This document shows positions 19,741 through 28,147 of a stretch of 64,000 bases of DNA, piece by piece. This DNA comes from Actinobacteria bacterium HGW-Actinobacteria-2 (GTDB taxonomy: Bacteria > Actinomycetota > Actinomycetes > Propionibacteriales > Propionibacteriaceae): assembly GCA_002841335.1 (NCBI GenBank), contig PHEY01000007.1, positions 62,001 to 126,000 on the forward strand, in the 5' to 3' direction. Made by a program: the position numbers and the translations under genes. The number at the start of each line of letters is the position of its first letter. Position 1 is the stretch's first letter. Below the pieces are notes generated by a model. That model searched no databases. It saw only the letters and a program-made list of their open reading frames with translations, and was not told the DNA's origin.

Positions 19741-20304
19741 GTGAGCCCCGCGGATTTGTACCAACGCTACGGCCACGTTCTGCGGCAGTTCATCAAGTTC
19801 GGACTGGTTGGTGGTGCCGGAGTCGTGGTCAACATGATCGTGGCGGTGATCATGAACAAAGCCCATGGCGGCACCAAGTTCGCCCAGGACATCCTGTTCG
19901 CCATCCCGGGCACCCCGTACAACTTCCGGTTCACCTCGCTGGTGTGGATCGTGGCGTTCCTGGTGGCCAATCTCTTCAACTTCCAGCTGAACCGCAGCTG
20001 GACCTTCCGGGGCAGCGCGAAGGCGCCCTGGTTCCACGAGTTCGGGCCTTTCCTGCTGGTCGGCAGTGTGGCCGCAGTGGCCGGTTTGTTCATCAAGATC
20101 GGCTTCACCAACCCGCACTCGCCGATCTACCTGCCCGAGCCGTGGTTCCACGAGAACGCGGGCCTGCAGTCTCGTGAGTACTGGTCGCAGTTGCTCACGA
20201 TCGTGATCACCATGCCGATCAACTTCCTGGTCAACAAGCTGTGGACCTTCCGCGCGGTGCGTCGCTGGCATGCTGAGCGCACCGAGGAGAAGGCGGCCGG
20301 CTGA
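19741..20304 (+). CDS. GtrA-like membrane protein
   Basis: A 187-residue protein with four hydrophobic helices (about residues 18-40, 57-80, 100-120 and 142-165). The family motif appears as QFIKFGLVGGAGVVVN at the first helix and LNRSWTFRG after the second. GtrA proteins are thought to flip polyprenyl-linked sugars for surface glycan decoration. A second FLVNKLWTFRAVR near the end echoes the first motif. It precedes smc by one base, an arrangement with no obvious functional meaning. Confidence 0.8.
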   Translation: MSPADLYQRYGHVLRQFIKFGLVGGAGVVVNMIVAVIMNKAHGGTKFAQDILFAIPGTPYNFRFTSLVWIVAFLVANLFNFQLNRSWTFRGSAKAPWFHEFGPFLLVGSVAAVAGLFIKIGFTNPHSPIYLPEPWFHENAGLQSREYWSQLLTIVITMPINFLVNKLWTFRAVRRWHAERTEEKAAG

Positions 20305-20305
20305 G

Positions 20306-23300
20306 ATGTACCTCAAGAGCCTCACGCTGCGTGGCTTCAAGTCGTTCGCGTCCAGCACCACCATGGTGTTCGAGCCGGGGATCACCTGTGTGGTCGGTCC
20401 GAACGGGTCGGGCAAGTCCAATGTGGTCGACGCGCTCGCCTGGGTGATGGGCGAGCAGGGAGCCAAGACGCTGCGCGGCGGCAAGATGGAGGACGTCATC
20501 TTCGCCGGCACGTCTGGACGGGCGCCGCTGGGCCGCGCGGAAGTGCTGCTGACCATCGACAACACCGATGGCGCGCTGCCGATCGACTACACCGAGGTGA
20601 CGATCAGCCGGACGATGTTCCGCAGCGGTGGCTCGGAGTACGCCATCAACGGCACCCCGGCCCGGTTGTTGGACGTCCAGGAGCTGCTCAGCGACTCCGG
20701 TATCGGCCGCGAGATGCACGTCATCGTCGGTCAGGGCCAGCTCGACTCGATCCTGCAGGCCACCCCCGAGATTCGCCGCGGCTTCATCGAGGAGGCGGCC
20801 GGCGTCCTGAAGCACCGCAAGCGTAAGGAGAAGGCCGAGCGAAAGCTGGAGTCGACCGCGGCCAACCTCAACCGGCTCAATGACCTGCTCTCGGAGATCC
20901 GTCGGCAGTTGAAGCCGCTGGGACGTCAGGCCGAGGTGGCCCGCAAGGCGGCGGTGATCCAGGCCGACCTGCGCGATGCCCGGGCCCGGCTGCTCGCCGA
21001 TGACTTGGCTGCCGCCACTCAGGTGCTGGCCACCGATCTGGCTGCCGAGGCCGAGATCAAGCAGCGCCGGTTGCGGCTGGAGGAACAGCTCACCGCTGCG
21101 CGGGCCGCCGAAGCTGCCGCCGAGGCCGCCGCCCAGGAGGCGATGCCGCGGCTGACCGCAGCTCAGGAGACCTGGTACGCGCTGGCCGGCTTGGCCGAGC
21201 GCATCGGCAGCACCCAGACCATCGCCGCCGAACGTCTGCGTAACGCGTCGGCGATCACCACCGAGGATCGTCCCGGACGCGATCCGGAGGCGATCGAACG
21301 TGAGGCCGCCGAAGTGCGCGCCGCCGAGGCCGAGATCGCCACCCAGGTGGAGGCATTGGCTCAGGCGCTGTCGGCAGCCACCGAGGCCCGGACCCTCGCC
21401 GAGACCACTCATGCCGCCGCTGAGCAGCACTACGCCGCCCAGCAGCGCGCGATCGCCGATCGGCGCGAGGGCCTGGCCCGCTTGGTGGGCGAGGTGAACA
21501 CCCTGCGCAGTCGGGTCGAGGCGGCCGGGGCCGAGATCGAGCGGTTGACCGAGGCTCGCGCCAACGCCGACCAGCGCAGTGCGGAGGCCAAACACCGCTT
21601 CGCCGGCCTGGAGACGCGGCTGGCCGGTCTGAGCGCGGGGGAGTCTGGCCTGGACGCCGCCTACGAGGCCGCGACGGCCCGGGCAGAGGCCGCAGAGGCC
21701 GAAGTCCAGCGACTCAACGACGCCTTGCGTAATGCCGCTGCGGAGCGGGGAGCGTTGGCCGCACGGGCCGAGGCGCTGGCGCTGGGCCTGGATCAACGAG
21801 ACGGCAGTGCCGCACTTCTGGCCGCCGGAAATCGCCTGGACGGCCTGTTGGGCTCGGTCGCTGCCCTGATCAAGGTGAAGCCGGGCGATCAGGTGGCGAT
21901 CGCGGCAGCTCTGGGGGCGGCCGCCGACGCGGTCGCGGTCACCGGAGTGGACGCCGCGGTGGCGGCCTTCGATCACCTCAAGGCTGAGGACCTGGGTCGA
22001 GCCGGGCTGCTGCTGGGTGGTGGACCGAGCGAGGCCCGCTCCTCGTGGCCCTCACTGCCGAGCAGTGCGCGCTGGGCCATCGACGCCGTCGATTGCGACA
22101 AGCCGCTCCAAGCACCGCTCCAACGCTTGCTGTTCAAGGTGGCGATCGTCTCTGATGTCGCGGCAGCGCGCCAGGTGATCGAGGAGCTTCCCGAGGTGAC
22201 CGCCGTCACCGCGGACGGCGACCTGCTCAGCTCCTGGTTCGCCGCGGGCGGATCGGCTGCCCAGCCGTCCGTGCTGGAAGTCCAGGCGGCACTCGATGAG
22301 GCGAACGCCAAGTTGGCCGCTGCCCAAGGCGATGCCGAACGGCTCACCTTCGCCTTGTCGAAGGCCAACGCGGAGTTGGCGCAGGCACAGGAAGTCGCCG
22401 AAGCCGCGCTGGCTCGGCTGCACGAGTCCGACGCCGAGCATGCCGCGCTGGCCGAGGAAGCCGCCGAACTGAACCAGGCGGCCCGATCCGCCTTGGCAGA
22501 GGCCGGCCGGTTGACCGAGGCTGCCCGGCAGGCAGCCGAGTCCCGGGACAGCTCGCTGGCCCATCTGGACGAGTTGGAGCGCCGCCTGGAGCTGGCCGAA
22601 GCGCAGACCGAACTCAGTGAGGCCGATCCGACCGACCGCGACCGAAGCTCCGATGCGGCTCGGGCCGCGCGGGCTGCCGAGATGGACGCGCGGCTGGCGC
22701 TGCGCACCATGGAGGAGCGGGCTCGCGCCCTGGCCGGACGGGTGGAGAGCCTCACCCGTGCTGCGCAGGCCGAGCGCGATGCGCGCGCCCAGGCAGCGGC
22801 CCGCCGCGAGCAGTTGCGGCGAGAGGCCGAGACCGCTGCTGCTGTGCAGGTGGCCGCCGAGTGGTTGGCCGCGCAGCTGGCGTACTCCCGGGCATTGGCC
22901 GAGACCGAGCGGGTTGCTGCCCAAGGCGCTCGCGCCGCCGCCGAAACCGAGTTGAGTGCGGCCCGCCAACGTGGCCGCGACCTGGCCAAGGAGTTCGAGG
23001 GGATGGTCGACACCGTCCACCGCGACGAGTTGGCCCGCGCGCAGCAGCAGATGAAGATCGAGGCGCTGACCGAGAAGGCGCTGACCGAACTGGGCCTGGA
23101 GGCCGAGGCGTTGCTGGCCGAGTACGGCCCGCAGGTGCCGGTGCCGGTGCTCTTGGTGGAGCCGGCCGAGGATGGCAGTGAGCCTGAGCCGGTGCCGTTC
23201 GTCCGTGCCGAACAGGAGAAGCGGTTGCGGGCGGCTGAGCGTGACCTGGCCGTGTTGGGTCGGGTGAACCCGCTGGCGTTGGAGGAGTTCGAGGCCCTCA

Positions 23301-23854
23301 GTGAGCGGCACACATTCCTGGCCGAGCAGTTGGTCGACCTGCGCAAGACCCGCGACGACCTGGTCGACATCATCAACGACGTCGACGCCCGCGTTCAGGA
23401 CGTCTTCGCCGCCGCTTACGCCGATGTCGAAGCCGCCTTCGCCGACTCCTTCTCCCGGCTGTTCCCGGGCGGTGAGGGACGTCTGGTGCTCACCGAGCCC
23501 GGCGAATGGCTGACCACCGGCGTGGACGTGGAAGCCCGTCCGGCCGGCAAGAAGGTCAAGCGGCTGTCGCTGTTGTCCGGTGGCGAACGCTCGCTGGTGG
23601 CGGTGGCGTTCCTGGTGGCGCTGTTCAAGGCTCGGCCCAGCCCGTTCTACATCCTGGACGAGGTCGAGGCCGCGCTGGACGACGTGAACCTCGGGCGACT
23701 GCTGGAGATCTACCAGGAATTGCGAGCCGACAGTCAATTGCTGGTTATCACCCACCAGAAGCGAACCATGGAGATTGCCGACGCTCTCTATGGTGTGACC
23801 ATGCGCGCTGACGGCGTCACTACGGTGATCAGTCAGCGCCTGAGGGAAAGCTGA
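20306..23854 (+). CDS. smc: Chromosome segregation protein SMC
   Basis: A 1182-residue SMC. Walker A GPNGSGKSN lies near residue 35. Long Ala/Glu/Arg-rich coiled coils flank a hinge at about 500-620. The C-terminal ABC signature LSGGERSLVAVAFLVALFKA is followed by the Walker B stretch FYILDEVEAALDD. With ScpA and ScpB it compacts and aligns chromosomes. The ATG at 20306 starts MYLKSLTLRGFKSFA, the standard SMC opening; the longer frame from 20270 runs through the previous gene. Confidence 0.96.
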   Translation: MYLKSLTLRGFKSFASSTTMVFEPGITCVVGPNGSGKSNVVDALAWVMGEQGAKTLRGGKMEDVIFAGTSGRAPLGRAEVLLTIDNTDGALPIDYTEVTISRTMFRSGGSEYAINGTPARLLDVQELLSDSGIGREMHVIVGQGQLDSILQATPEIRRGFIEEAAGVLKHRKRKEKAERKLESTAANLNRLNDLLSEIRRQLKPLGRQAEVARKAAVIQADLRDARARLLADDLAAATQVLATDLAAEAEIKQRRLRLEEQLTAARAAEAAAEAAAQEAMPRLTAAQETWYALAGLAERIGSTQTIAAERLRNASAITTEDRPGRDPEAIEREAAEVRAAEAEIATQVEALAQALSAATEARTLAETTHAAAEQHYAAQQRAIADRREGLARLVGEVNTLRSRVEAAGAEIERLTEARANADQRSAEAKHRFAGLETRLAGLSAGESGLDAAYEAATARAEAAEAEVQRLNDALRNAAAERGALAARAEALALGLDQRDGSAALLAAGNRLDGLLGSVAALIKVKPGDQVAIAAALGAAADAVAVTGVDAAVAAFDHLKAEDLGRAGLLLGGGPSEARSSWPSLPSSARWAIDAVDCDKPLQAPLQRLLFKVAIVSDVAAARQVIEELPEVTAVTADGDLLSSWFAAGGSAAQPSVLEVQAALDEANAKLAAAQGDAERLTFALSKANAELAQAQEVAEAALARLHESDAEHAALAEEAAELNQAARSALAEAGRLTEAARQAAESRDSSLAHLDELERRLELAEAQTELSEADPTDRDRSSDAARAARAAEMDARLALRTMEERARALAGRVESLTRAAQAERDARAQAAARREQLRREAETAAAVQVAAEWLAAQLAYSRALAETERVAAQGARAAAETELSAARQRGRDLAKEFEGMVDTVHRDELARAQQQMKIEALTEKALTELGLEAEALLAEYGPQVPVPVLLVEPAEDGSEPEPVPFVRAEQEKRLRAAERDLAVLGRVNPLALEEFEALSERHTFLAEQLVDLRKTRDDLVDIINDVDARVQDVFAAAYADVEAAFADSFSRLFPGGEGRLVLTEPGEWLTTGVDVEARPAGKKVKRLSLLSGGERSLVAVAFLVALFKARPSPFYILDEVEAALDDVNLGRLLEIYQELRADSQLLVITHQKRTMEIADALYGVTMRADGVTTVISQRLRES

Positions 23855-23873
23855 ATCAACCTAGGAACTGCCT

Positions 23874-23895
23874 GAGCCGCTGGGTTGGCTCTTTT
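23874..23895 (+). terminator. Possible weak terminator after smc
   Basis: GAGCC and GGCTC form a five-base stem around an eight-base loop, followed by TTTT. The stem is short, so this is a weak call. Confidence 0.35.
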
Positions 23896-23942
23896 CCCTG
23901 AGGCATACTGGTTTGCGTTCGCATATTGAAGGGGATTTTCTC

Positions 23943-24218
23943 GTGGTGCTCGCGTGGGTGTCGACTGCGGTGATCGTGTTGGTCGCGGTGGTGATCATCC
24001 TGGTCGTCGCTGTCGGGATGGGACCCTGGGCACACCGGGCTCCGGAGATCGCTGATGTGGCCGCCGCGACAGCGCGGCACATGAACGGCGACGCCGAACC
24101 GCCGAAGGTCCTGGTCGATCTCTTCGACGAGATCCCCGAGCTGCGACCGTCTGCTCGCAGCGCGATCTCGGCACCATCGGTGCTTCCCGACGCTGTGCCC
24201 GGCGCCGAAGCGCGCTGA
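23943..24218 (+). CDS. Small single-pass membrane protein, unknown function
   Basis: About 91 residues from the GTG at 23943, which follows GAAGGGGATTTT. It has one N-terminal transmembrane helix (VLAWVSTAVIVLVAVVIILVVAV) and a cytosolic or exported tail of about 65 residues with a conserved-looking acidic stretch PPKVLVDLFDEIPELRPSARS. I do not recognise a family. Position between smc and ftsY suggests nothing specific. The frame opens ten codons upstream at 23913, but the ribosome-binding site favours 23943. Confidence 0.55.
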   Translation: MVLAWVSTAVIVLVAVVIILVVAVGMGPWAHRAPEIADVAAATARHMNGDAEPPKVLVDLFDEIPELRPSARSAISAPSVLPDAVPGAEAR

Positions 24219-24236
24219 GCGAGGCAAGCCTGCCCG

Positions 24237-24242
24237 TAGAAT
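24237..24242 (+). promoter_or_regulatory. Likely -10 element of ftsY
   Basis: TAGAAT with six bases to the GTG at 24249, no ribosome-binding site, fitting a leaderless transcript. Confidence 0.5.
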
Positions 24243-24248
24243 CCGAGC

Positions 24249-25370
24249 GTGGAGTTCTTCTGGATCATTCTCAGCGCTGTCGTTGTCGTACTGCTGGTTG
24301 CGGCCGGTGCCATCATCTTCGGCAAGCAGAAGGCGCTGCCGAGCGGCGACGAGCCGGCCGAGTTGGCGCCGACCCCCACCGACGTGGTCGCCGAGCCCGC
24401 GCCGTCCGCGCCTGCGGCCGAGCCTGTGCCGTCGGACGAGGTGCCCGAGCCGGTGGCCTCGCGCTTGGTCCGGTTGCGCCGCAAGCTTTCCGCCAGCGCC
24501 AACCCGTTCGCCCGCGGCCTGTTGTCGCTGCTCTCGGCCGACCGACTGGACGCCGAGGCGTGGGACGACCTGGAAGCCACCTTGATCACCGCCGACCTCG
24601 GCGTGGGACCCACCGATGAACTGGTCAGTGCATTGCGCCGGGAACTGTCCATCGACCCAGTCAGCGACCCGTCCGCGGCCAAGAAGGTGCTGCGCGCCGA
24701 ACTGCTGAAGCTGGTCGATCCCACGCTGGATCGCACCCTGCGCACTACCGGCGCCGACGGGTTGCCGGGCGTGGTGCTGGTGGTCGGCGTGAACGGCACC
24801 GGCAAGACCACCACGGTCGGCAAGCTGGCGCGGATCCTGGTCGCTGACGGCGCCACCGTGATCCTGGCCGCCGCCGACACCTTCCGCGCCGCCGCTGCCG
24901 ACCAGTTGCAGACGTGGGGCTCCCGGGTGGGGGTGGAGGTCGTGCGTGGCCCCGAAGGCGGCGACCCGGCCGCCGTGGCCTTCGATGCGGTCACCCAGGG
25001 CATCGCCGCCGGCGCCTCGGTGGTGGTCGTCGACACCGCCGGACGGCTGCACACCAAGGCTGGCCTGATGGATGAGTTGGGCAAGATCAAGCGGGTCATC
25101 GAGCGCAAGGCTCCGGTGACCGAGGTGTTGCTGCTGATCGATGCCACCACCGGCCAGAACGGACTCGCCCAGGCGCGCGTGTTCGCCGAAGTGGTGGACG
25201 TGACCGGCATCGTGCTGAGCAAGCTGGACGGTTCGGCCAAGGGCGGCATCGTGGTGCCGGTGCAGCGTGAGTTGGGCGTCCCGGTGAAGCTGATCGGGCT
25301 GGGGGAGGGCCCCGACGATCTGGCTGCCTTCGACGCCGAAGCGTTCGTCGACGCGCTCCTGGAGGAGTGA
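24249..25370 (+). CDS. ftsY: Signal recognition particle receptor FtsY
   Basis: A 373-residue receptor with an N-terminal transmembrane helix (FFWIILSAVVVVLLVAAGAI), an Ala/Pro/Glu-rich linker and the SRP-type NG GTPase. The GTPase shows G1 VGVNGTGKTTTVGKLA, DTFRAAAADQL, DTAGRLHTK and the LSKLDGSAKGG motif. It docks Ffh-bound ribosomes at the membrane for co-translational insertion. The membrane anchor is usual for actinobacterial FtsY. Its stop overlaps the next gene. Confidence 0.95.
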   Translation: MEFFWIILSAVVVVLLVAAGAIIFGKQKALPSGDEPAELAPTPTDVVAEPAPSAPAAEPVPSDEVPEPVASRLVRLRRKLSASANPFARGLLSLLSADRLDAEAWDDLEATLITADLGVGPTDELVSALRRELSIDPVSDPSAAKKVLRAELLKLVDPTLDRTLRTTGADGLPGVVLVVGVNGTGKTTTVGKLARILVADGATVILAAADTFRAAAADQLQTWGSRVGVEVVRGPEGGDPAAVAFDAVTQGIAAGASVVVVDTAGRLHTKAGLMDELGKIKRVIERKAPVTEVLLLIDATTGQNGLAQARVFAEVVDVTGIVLSKLDGSAKGGIVVPVQRELGVPVKLIGLGEGPDDLAAFDAEAFVDALLEE

Positions 25371-25861
25371 TGGTGGAGCTACGAGACGCCACGCCTGCCG
25401 ATCTTGCGGCGATCGCGGCGATCTACAACCAGTCGGTGGTGGACAGCACGGCCAGCTGGGACTACGAGCCGTGGACGGCCGCTCAGCATGCCGACTGGTA
25501 CGCCTACAAGGTCGAACGCGGCTTCCCGTTGTTGGTGGCCGTCGATGCCGACCAGGTGGTGGGATATGCCAGCTATGGCGAGTTCCATCACAAAATCGGC
25601 TACGACCGCACCCGCGAGCTCAGCATCTACCTGGCGGAGGCCGCTCGCGGCAAGGGCGTGGGCACCACGCTGATGCGGGCTCTGATCGATCACGCCCGGG
25701 CCGATGGAGTGCATGTGCTCGTGGGCGGACTCAGCGCCGACAACGAGGCCTCGGTGCGGCTGCATCGCAAGATGGGTTTCGTCGAGGTGGCCCGGATGCC
25801 GCAGGTGGGCCGCAAGTTCGACCGGTGGCTCGACCTGGTCTACATGCAACTGGTCCTGTAG
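25370..25861 (+). CDS. GNAT acetyltransferase, phosphinothricin/methionine sulfoximine type
   Basis: A protein of 163 residues with motifs of the PAT/MddA family: IYNQSVVDSTASWDYEP at the substrate end, YLAEAARGKGVGTTLM as the acetyl-CoA loop, and GLSADNEASVRLHRKMGFVE. Members acetylate L-phosphinothricin or methionine sulfoximine/sulfone. The true substrate cannot be read from sequence. The ATG at 25370 overlaps the ftsY stop (GTGATGG). It is unusual to find it between ftsY and ffh. Confidence 0.75.
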   Translation: MVELRDATPADLAAIAAIYNQSVVDSTASWDYEPWTAAQHADWYAYKVERGFPLLVAVDADQVVGYASYGEFHHKIGYDRTRELSIYLAEAARGKGVGTTLMRALIDHARADGVHVLVGGLSADNEASVRLHRKMGFVEVARMPQVGRKFDRWLDLVYMQLVL

Positions 25862-25913
25862 GACTGCGCCGGTAGGATGTGCCCCGGCCACACCAACGAT
25901 CGTTAGGCATGCC

Positions 25914-27470
25914 TTGTTCGACACCCTCTCTGATCGCCTTTCGGCGGTATTCCGCAATCTGCGCGGCAAGGGACGGCTCTCCGAAGCCGACCTGACCGAG
26001 ACCCTGCGCGAGATCCGGCTGGCCCTGCTGGAGGCCGACGTCAATCTCGGTGTGGTCAAGGACTTCATCGCCGCCGTGCGTGAGAAGGCTGTTGGCGCGC
26101 AGATCCATGCCGCGCTGAATCCGGCCCAGCAGATCATCCAGATCGTCAACGCCGAACTGACCGAGATCCTCGGTGGCCAGACCCGTACGTTGCGGTTCGC
26201 CAAGCAGCCGCCGACGGTGATCATGCTGGCCGGCCTCCAGGGCGCCGGTAAGACCACCCTGGCCGGCAAGCTCGGCAAGTGGCTGAAGGATCAGGGGCAT
26301 TCGCCGTTGCTGGTCGCGGCCGACCTGCAGCGTCCCAATGCGGTCACCCAGCTGCAGGTGGTCGGTGAACGCGCCGGCGTCCATGTGTTCGCTCCCGAGC
26401 CCGGCAACGGCGTCGGCGATCCCGTAGCGGTGGCGCGCGGCGCGATCGCGCATGCGACCACCAAGTTGTACGACGTGGTCATCGTCGACACCGCCGGACG
26501 CCTGGGTGTCGATGCCGAACTGATGAAGCAGGCCGCCGACATCCGCGACGCGGTCAACCCGACTGAAGTGCTGTTCGTCGTCGACGCGATGATCGGTCAG
26601 GACGCGGTCAACACCGCCAACGCGTTCGCCGAGGGTGTCGGCTTCGACGGCGTGGTGCTGTCCAAGCTCGACGGTGACGCCCGTGGTGGCGCGGCGCTGT
26701 CGATCGCCAAGGTCACCGGCAAGCCGATCATGTTCGCCTCCAATGGCGAGGGTCTCGGCGATTTCGACGCGTTCCATCCCGATCGGATGGCCGGCCGGAT
26801 CCTCGACCTGGGTGACGTGCTCACCCTGATCGAGCAGGCGCAGAAGACTTTCGACGCCGAGGAGAGTGCTCGCGCAGCCGAGAAGCTGCTGGGCGGCAAG
26901 GGCGATTTCGGCCTGGACGACTTCCTGCAGCAGATGCAGGCCGTGCGCCGGATGGGACCGCTGTCGAAGATCCTGGGCATGATGCCCGGGATGGGCCAGA
27001 TGAAGGACCAGATCGCCGGCATCGACGAGCGCGAGATCGACCGGATCGAGGCGATCATCTATTCGATGACCCCGGCCGAGCGCTCCGACCCGAAGCTCCT
27101 CAACGGCTCGCGCCGCCTGCGGATCGCCAACGGCTCGGGCACCAAGGTGTCCGACGTCAACGCCCTGGTGAAGCGGTTCACCGAAGCCAGGAAGATGATG
27201 CAGATGATGGCCGGCGGCGGCATGCCGGGTATGCCAGGCATGCCGGGAATGCCGGGCGCCGGGTTCGCCGGCGGCGGCAAGAAGCGTCAGGCGAAGGCCG
27301 CCAAGAAGCGCAAGGGTCCGGCCGGTCCGCCGCGTCCGGCGGTGGCCCCGCCGACGGCGACGCCGACGGCCCCCGGCGGTGCGTTCGGCCTGCCCGCGCA
27401 GGCGCCGGCAGCGCCCGGCGACTTCCAGCTCCCCCCGGAGTTGGCCAAGCTGTTCGACGGCCAGAAGTGA
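25914..27470 (+). CDS. ffh: Signal recognition particle protein Ffh
   Basis: A 518-residue SRP54. The N domain starts FDTLSDRLSAVFRNLRGKGRL; the G domain has LQGAGKTTLAGKLGKWL, DLQRPNAVTQLQ and VDTAGRLG; the Met-rich M domain has GMMPGMGQMKDQ, then a GMPGMPGMPGMPG run and a basic, Pro/Ala-rich tail. It binds signal peptides and 4.5S RNA. I take the TTG at 25914 as start because it gives the conserved opening. The in-frame extension upstream runs through the acetyltransferase gene. Confidence 0.93.
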   Translation: MFDTLSDRLSAVFRNLRGKGRLSEADLTETLREIRLALLEADVNLGVVKDFIAAVREKAVGAQIHAALNPAQQIIQIVNAELTEILGGQTRTLRFAKQPPTVIMLAGLQGAGKTTLAGKLGKWLKDQGHSPLLVAADLQRPNAVTQLQVVGERAGVHVFAPEPGNGVGDPVAVARGAIAHATTKLYDVVIVDTAGRLGVDAELMKQAADIRDAVNPTEVLFVVDAMIGQDAVNTANAFAEGVGFDGVVLSKLDGDARGGAALSIAKVTGKPIMFASNGEGLGDFDAFHPDRMAGRILDLGDVLTLIEQAQKTFDAEESARAAEKLLGGKGDFGLDDFLQQMQAVRRMGPLSKILGMMPGMGQMKDQIAGIDEREIDRIEAIIYSMTPAERSDPKLLNGSRRLRIANGSGTKVSDVNALVKRFTEARKMMQMMAGGGMPGMPGMPGMPGAGFAGGGKKRQAKAAKKRKGPAGPPRPAVAPPTATPTAPGGAFGLPAQAPAAPGDFQLPPELAKLFDGQK

Positions 27471-27592
27471 GTTCGCACAAACTTCATCCGCTTTCGCTGT
27501 GACTTTTTGGCCCGCTGCGGCCAGTTGAAGGTGAAGGGCTCGTTGTGCCGAGCCACCGACGGTGGCGGCAACGATGCTCATGCGGGGAGGTC

Positions 27593-28147
27593 GTGGTGGA
27601 GGTCAGCGCTCAGCGTCACGCCGATTCTGGCGGTTTGCCTGACTCCGCCGTCGAGGATCTGGACACCCACGCCGTCGTCGTCCGGTACGAGCCGATGGTG
27701 TACGCCATCGCGCTGACCCATACCCGGTGCCAGGGCGACGCCGACGATGTGTTCCAAGACGTCTTCTTGACCTACCACCGCCGTCAGCCCGCCTTCCGCA
27801 GCGAGGAACATCGCAAGGCGTGGCTGATCACCACCACCATCAACTGCGCCCGCCAGGTCGCCGGGAGTTCCTGGCGTACTCGGGTGGTCCCGTTGCCGAC
27901 CGGGGAGGCCGATGCCGCCCCGGCACAGTTCGAGTTCGCAACGGTGGAGCAGAACGCGCTGTTCGCGGCGCTGAAGGCCCTGCCGGATTCCTACCGCTCG
28001 GTGCTGCACCTGTTCTACTTCGAGGACCTGTCGATCGCCCGAATCGCCGAGGTCCTCGACCTGACGGTGTCCACGGTGAAGATGCGGCTCTCCCGCGGCC
28101 GCGCGCTGATGCGCGAGCGGCTCACTCAAGGAGTGTTTGATGACTAA
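27593..28147 (+). CDS. ECF-type RNA polymerase sigma factor
   Basis: About 184 residues from the GTG at 27593, which follows GGGGAGG. Region 2 is YEPMVYAIALTHTRCQGDADDVFQDVFLTYH, region 4 is LPDSYRSVLHLFYFEDLSIARIAEVLDLTVSTVKMRLSRG with its helix-turn-helix. ECF sigmas redirect RNA polymerase to a small regulon in response to envelope or other stress. Its stop overlaps the start of the next gene (ATGACTAA), so the two are translationally coupled, the normal layout of sigma and membrane anti-sigma pairs. Confidence 0.85.
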   Translation: MVEVSAQRHADSGGLPDSAVEDLDTHAVVVRYEPMVYAIALTHTRCQGDADDVFQDVFLTYHRRQPAFRSEEHRKAWLITTTINCARQVAGSSWRTRVVPLPTGEADAAPAQFEFATVEQNALFAALKALPDSYRSVLHLFYFEDLSIARIAEVLDLTVSTVKMRLSRGRALMRERLTQGVFDD